From assembly GCA_031180825.1 (NCBI GenBank), contig JAPSLM010000001.1:496001-560000 (forward strand): 64,000 bases of DNA, written 5' to 3'. Shown here piece by piece: positions 10,030 through 19,143 of this stretch. A program made the position numbers and the translations under genes. Source of the DNA: Paenibacillus sp. GTDB taxonomy: Bacteria > Bacillota > Bacilli > Paenibacillales > NBRC-103111. The first letter of the stretch is position 1, and each line of letters starts with the position of its first letter. The notes below the pieces were generated by a model. That model was not told the origin of the DNA. It searched no databases and was given only the letters and a program-made list of their open reading frames with translations.

Positions 10030-10110
10030 TGGCGCCGGCTGCCGGGCTAGGGCAGGCGCCACACCCGGGACCAACGGCTCAGCCGTCCTTGTCTTGCAAG
10101 ACAAGCGCGT
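10030..10110 (+). other. Structured sequence after spoVM
   Basis: Right after spoVM the sequence folds as GGCGC/CTGCC pairing with GGCAG/GCGCC, and it also holds an 18-base perfect palindrome, CTTGTCTTGCAAGACAAG (about 10091-10108). No T run follows either of them. It may be part of the 3' end of the spoVM transcript. Confidence 0.4.
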
Positions 10111-10145
10111 TTGTGAAGGTGGATGCGAATTCATGCTTATCAACT

Positions 10146-10175
10146 AAAAAAAGCACCTGAGGCAGGTGCTTTTTG
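10146..10175. terminator. Bidirectional terminator between spoVM and rpmB
   Basis: GCACCTG-AGG-CAGGTGC is flanked by seven A on the left and five T on the right. It can therefore end spoVM transcription on the plus strand and rpmB transcription on the minus strand. Confidence 0.85.
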
Positions 10176-10189
10176 TCTGCGGATGCAGA

Positions 10190-10378
10190 TTACACGCGAG
10201 TTACTTTTCCGGATTTCAGAGCTTTCGTGCTCACCCAAACGCGTTTCGGTTTGCCGTCGACCAGAATGCGAACCTTTTGAACGTTGACACCCCAAGTGCG
10301 TTTCGCTTTGTTGTTCGCGTGGGATACGTGGTTGCCGGTACCCGGGCCTTTACCTGTAATAAAACATTTGCGGGACAT
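10190..10378 (-). CDS. rpmB: 50S ribosomal protein L28
   Basis: A 62-residue basic ribosomal protein starting [16 protein letters not shown] and containing [15 protein letters not shown], which is diagnostic for L28. Only one cysteine is present, so this is the zinc-free form. The start is fixed by AAGGAGGTG six bases upstream. It runs opposite to its neighbours; its promoter region (10379-10560) is shared with the divergent yloU gene. Confidence 0.97.
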   Translation of the reverse strand: MSRKCFITGKGPGTGNHVSHANNKAKRTWGVNVQKVRILVDGKPKRVWVSTKALKSGKVTRV

Positions 10379-10569
10379 TGATTACACCTCCTTAAAGCAT
10401 ACACGCTTCAAAAACACACTTAAACATCATATCACAGCGGCCTAAACGCCGTCAACGCAGCTTGTCCGTTTTCTTTCCCCGCGGCCTGCGTTTTATTTAT
10501 TTCTTGCGGCGAATATAGTACAATGGTTCGTAGTCCATGTTAAATTGGGATCGAAGGAGCTGTATGAAG

Positions 10570-10932
10570 ATGGCAATCGAACTGGCTTCAGAATATGGAA
10601 AAATCTACGTTACGGACGAAGTAATCGCCGTTCTTGCGGGTTCGGCGGCGTTGGACTGCTACGGACTTGTCGGGATGGCTTCGCGCAATCAATTCAAGGA
10701 CGGGATTGCCGAACTGCTGCGCCGGGACAATTTGCGCCGGGGAGTCGAGGTTCACCGCGACGAACAGGACGTCCTGACCATTGATTTATATATCGTCGTC
10801 AGCTACGGCACGAAAATTTCGGTCGTTGCCCACAACGTGCAAAGCAAAGTAAATTACATACTTGGCGAAGTGGCGGGCCTGCAGGTAGCTAACGTGAACA
10901 TTTTTGTCCAAGGCGTGAGGATTGCGGAATGA
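10570..10932 (+). CDS. yloU: Asp23/YloU-family alkaline shock protein
   Basis: A 120-residue member of the Asp23 family with the typical ITDEVI-like opening (YVTDEVIAVLAGSAALDCYGLVGM) and the closing segment VNIFVQGVRI. In Bacillus and Paenibacillus it precedes the fatty acid kinase gene, as here. Its molecular role is unclear; Asp23 proteins are linked to envelope stress and membranes. Two ATG codons (10564 and 10570) follow AAGGAG; the second matches the usual start of homologues, so I chose it. Confidence 0.88.
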   Translation: MAIELASEYGKIYVTDEVIAVLAGSAALDCYGLVGMASRNQFKDGIAELLRRDNLRRGVEVHRDEQDVLTIDLYIVVSYGTKISVVAHNVQSKVNYILGEVAGLQVANVNIFVQGVRIAE

Positions 10933-11010
10933 GACCTGTGATGACAGCGGTTGTGGCCGAAACATGTTATGGATCGCCGACAGGGTTATAGCGAAAGGGG
11001 AACGGTCTTT

Positions 11011-12825
11011 TTGAGTAAGCGCTTAAAAGAAATGAATGGACAAGATTTCATCCGAATGGTAGAAGCGGGGGCGCATAGGCTGACGACGAACGCGGAGCGG
11101 GTCAATGCGCTCAACGTCTTTCCGGTGCCGGACGGCGATACGGGCACGAATATGAATTTGACTTTGACTTCCGGGGTGGAAGAGCTTCGCCGCCGTCCGT
11201 CGGACCACTTGGGTAAAGCAGCCGAAGCGCTTGCTAAAGGATTGCTGATGGGCGCTCGCGGCAACTCGGGCGTGATTCTGTCGCAGTTGTTCCGCGGTTT
11301 CGCCAAAGCCGTATCCGATCTGTCTTCGGCTAACGCCCAGCAGGTGGCCGCGGCGTTTCAGAACGGCGTGGATATGGCTTACAAAGCCGTCGTGAAGCCT
11401 GTGGAAGGTACGATTCTGACCGTCGCCAAGGAAGCGGCGAGGCAGGGCGTACAGACCGCCAAACGGCAGCCTGACGTCGCAGTCGTCCTGGCGGAGCTGC
11501 TGGATAAAGCGAAAGACGCGCTGGCCAAAACACCCGACCTGCTTCCCGTACTGAAACAGGTGGGCGTCGTCGATTCGGGCGGGCAGGGGCTTGTGTATAT
11601 ATACGAGGGCTTTGTGTCCGTTCTGGACATGGAGGAAGCGCCGACGGAGGAGCCGGCGGATATGCCGTACGTGGCTTTTGGCGCGGTGCAGCCGCTGGAG
11701 GAGACGCTCGAGCCCGCCGTGACGCCGCTTGATTTTACCGGTCATGAACGCGCGCAGGCGAAGCTGGCGACGGAGGATATCGAGTTCGGGTATTGTACGG
11801 AATTTATGGTGACGTTGAACCCGGGCAAGCTGAACGGCCGCAAGTTTGACGAGGGCTTGTTCCGCGAGGAGTTGTCCGCTTTCGGCGATTCCCTGCTTGT
11901 CGTGGCCGACGACGATCTGGTAAAGGTGCATATCCATGCCGAATTCCCGGGCAGCGTCATGAATCTGGCCCAGAATTACGGGGATCTCAGCCGGATCAAA
12001 ATTGAAAATATGCGCGATCAGCATACGCATCTTCTGATGGAGGAGGCCGGGCCGTCGGGCGCAGTCGCGGCATTGGCCAAGGCGACGCATTTGCTGGACG
12101 CGGCCAGGGAGCTCGAACTCGGCGAGCCGTCCGTCCCTGCGGCAAACGAGCCGGCCCCCGAGCTTAAGCCGTACGGCTTTGTCGCCGTATCCGCGGGCGA
12201 GGGCATTTCCGGCATTTTCGGCAGCTTGGGCATCGACCGGATTCTGCACGGCGGACAAACGATGAACCCGAGCACCGAAGATATCGTCCGCGCCGTCAGC
12301 GAGGTCGAAGCGAGAACGGTATTCGTGCTTCCGAACAATTCGAACATCATCCTGGCCGCGCAGCAGGCTGTAGAGCTTGTGGAGGATAAGCAGGTTGTCG
12401 TCATTCCCACCAAGTCGATTCCGCAAGGCATCGCCGCGGTCATCGCATTCCAGGAGGAGGCGGCTCCCGAGGAAAACATCGGCGAAATGGAGCAGGCGCT
12501 GCAGCAGGTTCAGGCCGGTCAAATTACCCATGCCGTACGTGACACGCAAATGGACGGGATCGATATTAAAGAGGGCGACTATATCGGCATTCACAACGGC
12601 CGGATCGTTTCCTCGGCTCCGGACCTCGTCGATTCCTGCAAAAAGCTGATTGATTCCATGCTGGATGCGGGTGCGGAGATCGTGACCCTGTATACCGGAG
12701 CGGAAGCGGTGCAGGAGCAGACCGAGGAGTTGGTCGAGTATGTCGAACAAACGTATCAAGAAGTGGAAGTGGAAGTGCAGGACGGCGGCCAGCCGCTCTA
12801 CTACTACATTATTTCCGCGGAGTAA
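11011..12825 (+). CDS. fakA: Fatty acid kinase, kinase subunit FakA (YloV, DAK2 domain)
   Basis: Phosphorylates fatty acids bound to FakB (DegV-family) proteins to give acyl-phosphate for phospholipid synthesis. The N-terminal DAK2 domain shows VPDGDTGTNMNLT (nucleotide and Mg binding) and GARGNSGVILSQLFRGF; a middle domain and a C-terminal domain (FVAVSAGEGISGIFGSLG) follow. I chose TTG 11011 because it follows aaagggg at good distance and matches the usual N-terminus (SKRLKEMNGQDFIRM); this gives 604 residues. The gene immediately after encodes a DegV-family protein, the expected partner. Confidence 0.92.
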   Translation: MSKRLKEMNGQDFIRMVEAGAHRLTTNAERVNALNVFPVPDGDTGTNMNLTLTSGVEELRRRPSDHLGKAAEALAKGLLMGARGNSGVILSQLFRGFAKAVSDLSSANAQQVAAAFQNGVDMAYKAVVKPVEGTILTVAKEAARQGVQTAKRQPDVAVVLAELLDKAKDALAKTPDLLPVLKQVGVVDSGGQGLVYIYEGFVSVLDMEEAPTEEPADMPYVAFGAVQPLEETLEPAVTPLDFTGHERAQAKLATEDIEFGYCTEFMVTLNPGKLNGRKFDEGLFREELSAFGDSLLVVADDDLVKVHIHAEFPGSVMNLAQNYGDLSRIKIENMRDQHTHLLMEEAGPSGAVAALAKATHLLDAARELELGEPSVPAANEPAPELKPYGFVAVSAGEGISGIFGSLGIDRILHGGQTMNPSTEDIVRAVSEVEARTVFVLPNNSNIILAAQQAVELVEDKQVVVIPTKSIPQGIAAVIAFQEEAAPEENIGEMEQALQQVQAGQITHAVRDTQMDGIDIKEGDYIGIHNGRIVSSAPDLVDSCKKLIDSMLDAGAEIVTLYTGAEAVQEQTEELVEYVEQTYQEVEVEVQDGGQPLYYYIISAE

Positions 12826-12887
12826 AAGGTTCGTTTTCAACGTTGTGTCTATAGATCAAAACTTTGCAAAAGAGATGAGGGAGGCTA

Positions 12888-13739
12888 TTGAGCCAGGTTC
12901 GTATTGTGACGGACAGCACGGCGGATATTCCGGCCGACCTGCGGGAGCGGCTCGGCATTGAGATGGTGCCGCTGAAAGTATTGTTCGGCTCGGAGGCATT
13001 CCGCGACGGGGTGGATATGGTGGCGGAGCAGTTTTATGACAAGCTGGCCTCGTCCGGTATTTTTCCGACCACATCCCAGCCGTCGCCGGCCGATTTCATC
13101 CAAGTGTATGAGAGGCTTGCGGAGGAAGGCGCCGATTCGATCATCTCGATCCATTTGTCGTCTCAGATGAGCGGCACATACCAGTCCGCCCTCGTGGCGA
13201 AATCGATGATCGACGAGAAGGCGGATATCGAGGTGGTGGACAGCCGCTCTGCTTCCTTTGGCATCGGCATGCTCGTCGTCGCTGCCGCCGAGGCGGCAAA
13301 ACAGGGGAAGAGCAAATCGGAAATTTTGGAACGGTTGGCGTCGCTCCGTCAGAGCACCGCACTCTATTTTTTGGTGGATACGCTCGAGTATTTGCACAAG
13401 GGCGGACGGATCGGCAAAGCCGCGGCGCTTTTCGGCTCCCTGCTTAACATTAAGCCGATCCTTTCGATCAACGATGACGGAGTCGTGTGCTCCGTCGATA
13501 AGGTTCGCGGGCAGAAGAAGGCCATGAACCGGATCGTCGAGCTGCTGCAGCCGGGTTACGCCGGCAAGCCGATCGATCTGGTGATGGCTTATACGACCGG
13601 CCGCGAGACGGCGGAGCAGCTTTGCTCGCTGCTGCAGCAGCATTTTGATGTAAAAAGCGTGCAATACACGCATATCGGACCCGTCATCGGAGCGCATGTC
13701 GGACCCGGAACCGTAGCGGCCTTTGCCATACCGGTCTGA
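12888..13739 (+). CDS. DegV-family fatty-acid-binding protein (FakB type)
   Basis: DegV/FakB proteins hold a fatty acid for phosphorylation by FakA. The motifs VTDSTADIP, TTSQPSPADF, SSQMSGTYQSA and DSRSASFGIGM are those of the family, and the 283-residue length is normal. Translation starts at TTG 12888, behind gatgagggagg. Its adjacency to fakA suggests that the two make a complete fatty acid kinase. The acyl chain it prefers cannot be told from sequence. Confidence 0.92.
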   Translation: MSQVRIVTDSTADIPADLRERLGIEMVPLKVLFGSEAFRDGVDMVAEQFYDKLASSGIFPTTSQPSPADFIQVYERLAEEGADSIISIHLSSQMSGTYQSALVAKSMIDEKADIEVVDSRSASFGIGMLVVAAAEAAKQGKSKSEILERLASLRQSTALYFLVDTLEYLHKGGRIGKAAALFGSLLNIKPILSINDDGVVCSVDKVRGQKKAMNRIVELLQPGYAGKPIDLVMAYTTGRETAEQLCSLLQQHFDVKSVQYTHIGPVIGAHVGPGTVAAFAIPV

Positions 13740-13740
13740 T

Positions 13741-15795
13741 ATGACCTTGGATCTTTATTCGCTTCCGGTCACGAAGGTGTCCGGCGTCAAAGGCAAGAAG
13801 CCCGAGGAGCTGCTTGCGCTCGGCATCTCGAGCGTCGGAGAGCTCCTCGATTATTATCCTTTCCGCTACGAGGATTACACGCTTCGCGATTTGACGCAGG
13901 TGAAGGACGGAGACCGGATTACGGTGCAGGGCAAGGTCGCGGGAGTTCCTCAAGTGCAAATGTACGGGCGTACCAAGTCGCGCATGACCTGCAAAATCGT
14001 AGTCGATCCGCTCTTCATTACGGCTGTCTGGTTCAACCGGCATTTCTTGAAGGACAAACTGACAGCCGGTACGGATATCGTCTTGACCGGCAAGTGGGAC
14101 CAGAAGCGGCTGCAGTTGACCGTGACCGAGGTAGAATTCCCGGGCCGCGGCACGTCGCAGACTGGCACGCTGCAGCCGGTTTATTCGGTGACCGGCTCGA
14201 TCACGCAAAAATGGTTCCGGCAAACGACGAAGCAAGCGCTGCTGCAATTCGGCGACCTTATTCCCGAAGTGCTTCCGGGCAAACTGCTGCGCAAATACAA
14301 TCTGCTGCCCCGCAAGCAGGCGGTCGCTCTGCTGCATATGCCGGGCAGCATGGAGCAGGGACAGCGGGCGAGACGCCGGATGGTGTACGAGGAGCTGTTC
14401 TTGTTCCAGCTCAAGATGCAGGCGTACCGCACGCTGAATCACGAGCGGGCGGACGGGGTCGCGCACCCGGTAGATTTGCCGGCCGTCCGCGCGTTTGTCC
14501 GCGCGCTGCCGTTCACGCTGACGGCTTCGCAGAAAACCGTGCTGGCCGAAATTCTTCATGACCTGCAGCAGCCTTATTGCATGAACCGCCTGCTGCAGGG
14601 CGATGTCGGCGCGGGGAAAACCGTTGTTGCGGCGGCGGCGCTTTTTGCCGTCGTGAAAGCCGGCTACCAAGGCGCGCTGATGGTGCCGACGGAAATTCTT
14701 GCGGAGCAGCATAAGCGCTCGCTCGACCGCCTGTTCGAGCCGTACGGCATTCAGACGGCGCTGCTGACGGGCAGCTTGACGGAGCGGCAGCGCCGGGATG
14801 TGCTCGGCTCGCTGCAGATGGGAATGATCGACATTGTCGTCGGTACGCATGCACTCATTCAAGAGGATGTGTTTTTCCGCCGGCTCGGGCTCGTCGTTAC
14901 GGACGAGCAGCACCGCTTTGGCGTCCAGCAGCGCAGCATTTTGCGCCGCAAAGGGATGAATCCGGACGTGCTTACGATGACGGCGACGCCCATCCCGCGA
15001 ACGCTCGCAATTACCGCTTTTGGCGATATGGACGTCTCGACGCTGCGGGAGCTGCCGAAGGGGCGCAAGCCGATTCAGACGTATGCGGTGACGCACAATA
15101 TGCTGGAGCGCGTCCTTGGCTTTATTCGCCGCGAGGTGGCCGAAGGGCGGCAGGCGTACGTCATCTGTCCGCTGATTGAAGAATCCGAGAAGCTCGACGT
15201 GCAGAACGCGATTGACGTGCACGCGCAGCTTCAATTTGCTTTTCCGGAGTACAAAGTCGGGCTGCTGCACGGACGGATGGTCCCGGCCGAGAAGGACGAG
15301 ATTATGCGCGAGTTCAGCCAAGGCGGGCTTCATGTACTGGTCTCTACGACGGTTATCGAGGTCGGCGTGGATGTGCCGAACGCGACGCTGATGGTCGTCT
15401 ATGACGCCGACCGGTTCGGACTATCGCAGCTTCACCAGCTGCGGGGCCGGGTCGGACGGGGCGAGCACCAATCGTACTGCGTGCTGATTGCCGATCCGAA
15501 GAACGAAGTCGGCAAGGAACGGTTGAAGGCGATGACAGAGACGAACGACGGCTTCGAGATTGCGCGCCGCGACCTCGAATTGCGGGGGCCTGGAGATTTT
15601 TTCGGCACGAAGCAGAGCGGGGTGCCGGATTTCCGGCTCGCAGACATGGTGACCGACTTCGAAGTGATGGAGCAGGCAAGAGACGACGCGGCGGAGCTGG
15701 TCAAGCAGCCGGATTTTTGGACGGAGGCCGACTACGTGCCGCTCCGCCACTATTTGCAGCGCGAGCACATCTTCGACAGCGAGATGCTGGATTAG
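13741..15795 (+). CDS. recG: ATP-dependent DNA helicase RecG
   Basis: Reverses stalled replication forks and migrates Holliday junctions. An N-terminal wedge/OB domain (about residues 60-150) is followed by the helicase core: GDVGAGKTVV (Walker A), VVTDEQHRFG (DEQH box), LTMTATPIPRTLAIT and QLRGRVGRGEHQSYC. Full length at about 684 residues. The start is taken as ATG 13741, one base after the degV stop; an upstream in-frame TTG (13723) lies inside degV. In Bacillus recG is followed directly by fapR; here ~29 kb separates them. Confidence 0.95.
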   Translation: MTLDLYSLPVTKVSGVKGKKPEELLALGISSVGELLDYYPFRYEDYTLRDLTQVKDGDRITVQGKVAGVPQVQMYGRTKSRMTCKIVVDPLFITAVWFNRHFLKDKLTAGTDIVLTGKWDQKRLQLTVTEVEFPGRGTSQTGTLQPVYSVTGSITQKWFRQTTKQALLQFGDLIPEVLPGKLLRKYNLLPRKQAVALLHMPGSMEQGQRARRRMVYEELFLFQLKMQAYRTLNHERADGVAHPVDLPAVRAFVRALPFTLTASQKTVLAEILHDLQQPYCMNRLLQGDVGAGKTVVAAAALFAVVKAGYQGALMVPTEILAEQHKRSLDRLFEPYGIQTALLTGSLTERQRRDVLGSLQMGMIDIVVGTHALIQEDVFFRRLGLVVTDEQHRFGVQQRSILRRKGMNPDVLTMTATPIPRTLAITAFGDMDVSTLRELPKGRKPIQTYAVTHNMLERVLGFIRREVAEGRQAYVICPLIEESEKLDVQNAIDVHAQLQFAFPEYKVGLLHGRMVPAEKDEIMREFSQGGLHVLVSTTVIEVGVDVPNATLMVVYDADRFGLSQLHQLRGRVGRGEHQSYCVLIADPKNEVGKERLKAMTETNDGFEIARRDLELRGPGDFFGTKQSGVPDFRLADMVTDFEVMEQARDDAAELVKQPDFWTEADYVPLRHYLQREHIFDSEMLD

Positions 15796-15919
15796 ACGAT
15801 AGCCGGTTGACCTTCACCTGAGGGGCGAAAGAAAATAGGTACACAAGACCAAGCCCTCCGACATAGACTTACTGTGTGGCCGATGTAAGTCCTTTAGCAA
15901 GAACGCGGAGGTGTGCGGC
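15796..15919 (+). other. recG to spoVIF-like spacer
   Basis: Holds a hairpin, GACTTAC paired with GTAAGTC (about 15866-15891), and the ribosome binding site cggaggt for the next gene. No clear promoter hexamers were found. Confidence 0.3.
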
Positions 15920-16207
15920 ATGAGCTATACGAAGTACGGCTTTGATCCTGCGCAAGTCGAGCGGATCAAGCTGAAAATGAAAAATCCGGAGACGAAAGAA
16001 CGCGTCAAAATGATTTTGCAGGGTGTCACGAAGTACGATCTGCAGGACCGCGTGAAGGTTCGTAGGTTCGTCGGCATGCTGACGAAGGCGCTCGGCGAAA
16101 GAGTCACCGAACAGCAGGCCGAGCAGCTTGTCCATTTTGTCATCTCGCAAAAAATCGATCCGAACAACACATTTCATCTGATCAAACTATGGAGCATGTT
16201 CCGCTAA
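15920..16207 (+). CDS. Stage VI sporulation protein F-like protein
   Basis: A 95-residue helical protein. The segment VRRFVGMLTKALGERVTEQQAEQLVHF aligns by eye with SpoVIF of Bacillus, a factor for late coat assembly, in spacing and hydrophobic pattern (I quote it here only as positions 55-81 of the protein: key residues Arg-Phe-Val, Leu-Gly and Val-His-Phe). ATG 15920 is preceded by cggaggt at seven bases; an earlier in-frame GTG (15911) overlaps that site and is unlikely. The stop codon lies inside a terminator hairpin. The family call is from pattern memory. Confidence 0.65.
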   Translation: MSYTKYGFDPAQVERIKLKMKNPETKERVKMILQGVTKYDLQDRVKVRRFVGMLTKALGERVTEQQAEQLVHFVISQKIDPNNTFHLIKLWSMFR

Positions 16208-16226
16208 GCGGGCATGTTCTTTTTTT
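16192..16226 (+). terminator. Terminator of the spoVIF-like gene
   Basis: GAGCATG...CCGCT pairs with AGCGG...CATGTTC, followed by seven T. The hairpin includes the last codons and the stop of the gene. Confidence 0.8.
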
Positions 16227-16251
16227 GTCCGCGCGCCGGGCCCCGGCCCAA

Positions 16252-16280
16252 TTGTCAAATGAAGCGGAGAAAGCTATAAT
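16252..16280 (+). promoter_or_regulatory. Sigma-A promoter for the beta-helix gene
   Basis: TTGTCA at 16252-16257 and TATAAT at 16275-16280 are separated by 17 bases, close to the vegetative consensus. Confidence 0.75.
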
Positions 16281-16323
16281 GCTGGTAGATTGCTAGATTG
16301 TGGAAGGGGGAACGATATACGAT

Positions 16324-17679
16324 ATGTCTACTTCGGAATCTTCATCTTCATCCAAAGACAAAGCAATGACCCGTCGCGAGCTGCTGGCCACGGTGGGGAC
16401 GGCAACGGCCGGAATGCTCCTTGCCGCGGGTACGGGCTGGAGCGGCACGGCCGCGGCGGAGCCAATGCCCTATCCGATGCAGCATCCGGGGTTTCGCCAG
16501 GAATCGGTAACCTGGATCAACGTGAAAAATTACGGAGCTCAAGGCTCGGGACGCTTCGATCAGAACGACGCCCCGGCGATTCAATCGGCTATTGAAGCGG
16601 CAGGGCCTATGGGAGGGACCGTATATTTTCCGCCCGGGCGCTACGTGCTGAAATCCGCCATTATGCTGAGGCCGAATGTGCGCTTGGTCGGAGACGGGCC
16701 GAACGCCTCCGTACTGAAGGCAGGGGTGCCGAGCCTATCCATGGTGACGGGGCTCGGCATGAAGTGGAACGCGGTCGAGGGACTCGGGTTCGAGGGCATG
16801 GGCGCTACTTCTCCCATGAACGTGAGGTTGGCGGAGCGCGGCGTTTATTTCGAAAAATGCGAGAACGTCTCCGTTCGGAACTGTCATTTCAACACGATTG
16901 CCAATGGCGTATGGCTCAACGAAAGCCGGCACGTCTCGATCAGCGGAAACTCCTTCTTCCAGCTGTTCGCCACCGACAGCATATACGAAGGCTATGGGAT
17001 CTTTGCCGAGTCGTCGGCGAATTTCCGGCTGACGGACAACCGGTTCCGTTTGTTGAAAAGACCGTGCATCTATATTTCCGCAGGCAGCTCGTATTCGATC
17101 GTTTCCGATAACGTGGCGCAGCAATGCGACGATGCCTTTATTGTGGTTTCTTCGAAGCTGAAGCCGAGCTCGTACCACCGGATCGAGGGCAATCTGTTAT
17201 CGGCGGAAGGGCTTGACAACGGCGCGTATGCCGGCAAACAGGGCATCGTGCTGCGCGATTACAGTACGGACAACGTCATCGTGCGCAACGTTATTTCCCG
17301 GGCCAAAGAGACGGGCATCTCGCTGGCGGGCGATGGCGAGGCAGGCGACGAGCGGCCGCAGGGCAACATCGTTTCCGGCAACAAAATCGATCAGTCGGAG
17401 CGCGGCATCGTCCTGCTGAACAGCGATGTCACTACGGTGACCGGCAACGATGTGCGGCGGGTCCAAACCGGCATTATCCTTGAAACGGCCGGCAATGCCG
17501 AAGGCTCCTTCAGCAGGCACAATCTCGTTACGGGCAATATGCTGTCCCGCTGTTCGGAAGCGGCCATCCGGATCGCGGGAAGCCGCTGCGAAAACAATAC
17601 GGTATACGGCAATGCCGGTACGGGGAACGCCGAAGCGCTAGCCGATCAAGGGAAGGATACGTCGAAGACGGGCTTTTAA
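16324..17679 (+). CDS. Tat-exported right-handed beta-helix protein (pectate-lyase-like fold)
   Basis: A 451-residue secreted protein. The N-terminus carries a twin-arginine signal (TRRELLATVG, then a hydrophobic stretch ending near GTAAA), so export of a folded, perhaps cofactor-bearing protein is likely. The mature part starts with WINVKNYGAQGSGRFDQNDA, the typical opening of pectate-lyase superfamily proteins, and continues with NosD-like repeats (N-x-V-S-G-N-x-I units such as GNIVSGNKID and HNLVTGNML). No substrate can be assigned. ATG 16324 follows gaaggggg at 13 bases; GTG 16300 is an alternative. Confidence 0.8.
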   Translation: MSTSESSSSSKDKAMTRRELLATVGTATAGMLLAAGTGWSGTAAAEPMPYPMQHPGFRQESVTWINVKNYGAQGSGRFDQNDAPAIQSAIEAAGPMGGTVYFPPGRYVLKSAIMLRPNVRLVGDGPNASVLKAGVPSLSMVTGLGMKWNAVEGLGFEGMGATSPMNVRLAERGVYFEKCENVSVRNCHFNTIANGVWLNESRHVSISGNSFFQLFATDSIYEGYGIFAESSANFRLTDNRFRLLKRPCIYISAGSSYSIVSDNVAQQCDDAFIVVSSKLKPSSYHRIEGNLLSAEGLDNGAYAGKQGIVLRDYSTDNVIVRNVISRAKETGISLAGDGEAGDERPQGNIVSGNKIDQSERGIVLLNSDVTTVTGNDVRRVQTGIILETAGNAEGSFSRHNLVTGNMLSRCSEAAIRIAGSRCENNTVYGNAGTGNAEALADQGKDTSKTGF

Positions 17680-17713
17680 CCTCTGAACATAGAACACCGG
17701 AATGAAATTACTC

Positions 17714-17769
17714 GGCAAGCAGACAGCCGGTCGGAGACATGAAGCTCCTGACCGGCTGTCTGCTTTGCC
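17714..17769 (+). terminator. Long hairpin after the beta-helix gene
   Basis: GGCAAGCAGACAGCCGGTC pairs with GACCGGCTGTCTGCTTTGCC (about 19 bp with one bulged base). A T run is lacking, so it may act as a weak terminator or as a 3' stabilising stem. Confidence 0.55.
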
Positions 17770-17788
17770 ACAAATCGTTTCGTTTTGG

Positions 17789-17831
17789 TGTGATCTAAAT
17801 CACAAGGGCGTTCCTGACGTCCTTGTATACT
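17789..17831 (+). promoter_or_regulatory. CRP/FNR-type operator and promoter of hmp
   Basis: The box TGTGAT-N4-ATCACA (17789-17804) is a perfect CRP-type dyad. A -10 element TATACT follows at 17826-17831, which predicts a start near 17838; the box centre would then be at about -41.5, the class-II activator position. No good -35 hexamer is present, as expected for an activator-dependent promoter. Confidence 0.75.
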
Positions 17832-17882
17832 GTTCTCATGAAAAGGGTAACGAAATCCGCAATGATGAAACGAGGGATAACG

Positions 17883-19133
17883 ATGTTAAACGAACAGACG
17901 ATCCGCATAATTAAATCGACGGCTCCGCTTCTGGAGTCGAAGGGGACGGAGGTAACGAAACGATTTTACGAAATTTTGTTCAGCGAGCATCCCGATCTGC
18001 TGAACGTTTTCAACCATACGAACCAAAAGCAGGGACGCCAGCCGACGGCGCTGGCCAATGCCGTGTACGCCGCGGCCGTGCATATCGATAATTTGGCCGC
18101 CATTCTGCCGGTGGTCAAGCAGATCGGGCATAAGCACCGGAGCCTGGGAGTAAAGCCGGAGCATTATCCGATCGTGGGCCGGACGCTGCTGACGGCCATG
18201 CGGGAGGTGCTCGGCGAGGCGGCTACGAACGAGGTGCTTAAAGCGTGGGAAACCGCCTACGGCATCATTGCCGACGCTTTCATCGGCGTTGAAGCGGAAA
18301 TGTACGAACAGGCCGAACGGCAGTTGGGCGGCTGGGAAGGCTTCCGGGCGTTCCGGGTCGACCGCAAGCAAAAGGAAAGCAGCGTCATTATGTCGTTTTA
18401 TTTGGTTCCGCTGGACGGCGGCGCGATTGCCTCATTCGAACCCGGGCAGTATGTCAGCGTGAAGCCGGAGATGCCCGGCGAGACCTACACGCATATCCGG
18501 CAATACAGCTTATCTGACGCGCCGGGCAAGCCGTATTACCGCATTTCGGTCAAACGCGAGGACGGCGCGCCGGAGCGTCCGGCCGGCAAAGTGTCCGTCT
18601 TCCTCCACGAGCACGTGAGCGAAGGCGATACGCTATGGCTGACCGCTCCCGCCGGGGATTTCACGCTCGATCTCTCCGATCCGCGCCCGATCGTACTGCT
18701 CAGCGGCGGCGTCGGTCTCACTCCGCTGCTCAGCATGCTGAAAACGCTCGGCGAAACGGCGCCGGACCGGCAGGTGACGTTCATTCACGCAGCTCTGAAC
18801 GGCGAGACGCACGCAATGCGCGCCGAGGTCGAAGAGCTGGCCCGCAAGCATCCGGGCTTGTCGTACCGTTTTTGCTACCAATCGCCGACCGCTGCCGATC
18901 GGGCGGAGCGGACGTTCCACAAGGAGGGCTACATCGATCTGGAATGGCTGCAATCCGTCGTTCCTTCGCCGGACGCGGCGTTCTATTTCTGCGGACCGGT
19001 GCCGTTCATGAAAACAGTCAACCGGATGCTGCGAGTATGGGGCGTACGCAAGGAGGATGCGCGTTACGAGTTTTTCGGACCGGCGGGATCGCTGGAGGAA
19101 GCCGGGGAACCGACCGCTCCGGGACACCGCTAA
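17883..19133 (+). CDS. hmp: Flavohemoprotein, nitric oxide dioxygenase
   Basis: Converts nitric oxide and oxygen to nitrate with NAD(P)H. An N-terminal globin domain (about residues 1-138) carries the proximal-His region IGHKHRSLGVKPEHY. It is followed by a ferredoxin-reductase FAD domain with RQYSLSD and an NAD domain with GGVGLTPLLSML and FYFCGPVPFM. The length of 416 residues is normal for the family. ATG 17883 is chosen because the globin domain begins there (MLNEQTIRIIKSTAPLL); an upstream in-frame ATG at 17838 would start at the predicted transcript start. Confidence 0.95.
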   Translation: MLNEQTIRIIKSTAPLLESKGTEVTKRFYEILFSEHPDLLNVFNHTNQKQGRQPTALANAVYAAAVHIDNLAAILPVVKQIGHKHRSLGVKPEHYPIVGRTLLTAMREVLGEAATNEVLKAWETAYGIIADAFIGVEAEMYEQAERQLGGWEGFRAFRVDRKQKESSVIMSFYLVPLDGGAIASFEPGQYVSVKPEMPGETYTHIRQYSLSDAPGKPYYRISVKREDGAPERPAGKVSVFLHEHVSEGDTLWLTAPAGDFTLDLSDPRPIVLLSGGVGLTPLLSMLKTLGETAPDRQVTFIHAALNGETHAMRAEVEELARKHPGLSYRFCYQSPTAADRAERTFHKEGYIDLEWLQSVVPSPDAAFYFCGPVPFMKTVNRMLRVWGVRKEDARYEFFGPAGSLEEAGEPTAPGHR

Positions 19134-19143
19134 AATGCTTTGA

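Noticed and set aside
11023-12840. A 605-codon open frame antisense to fakA
   Set aside because: Shadow of the fakA codon pattern; the translation is Arg/His-rich with no family resemblance.
13684-15333. A 549-codon open frame antisense to recG
   Set aside because: Shadow frame with no start site; recG is clearly the real gene.
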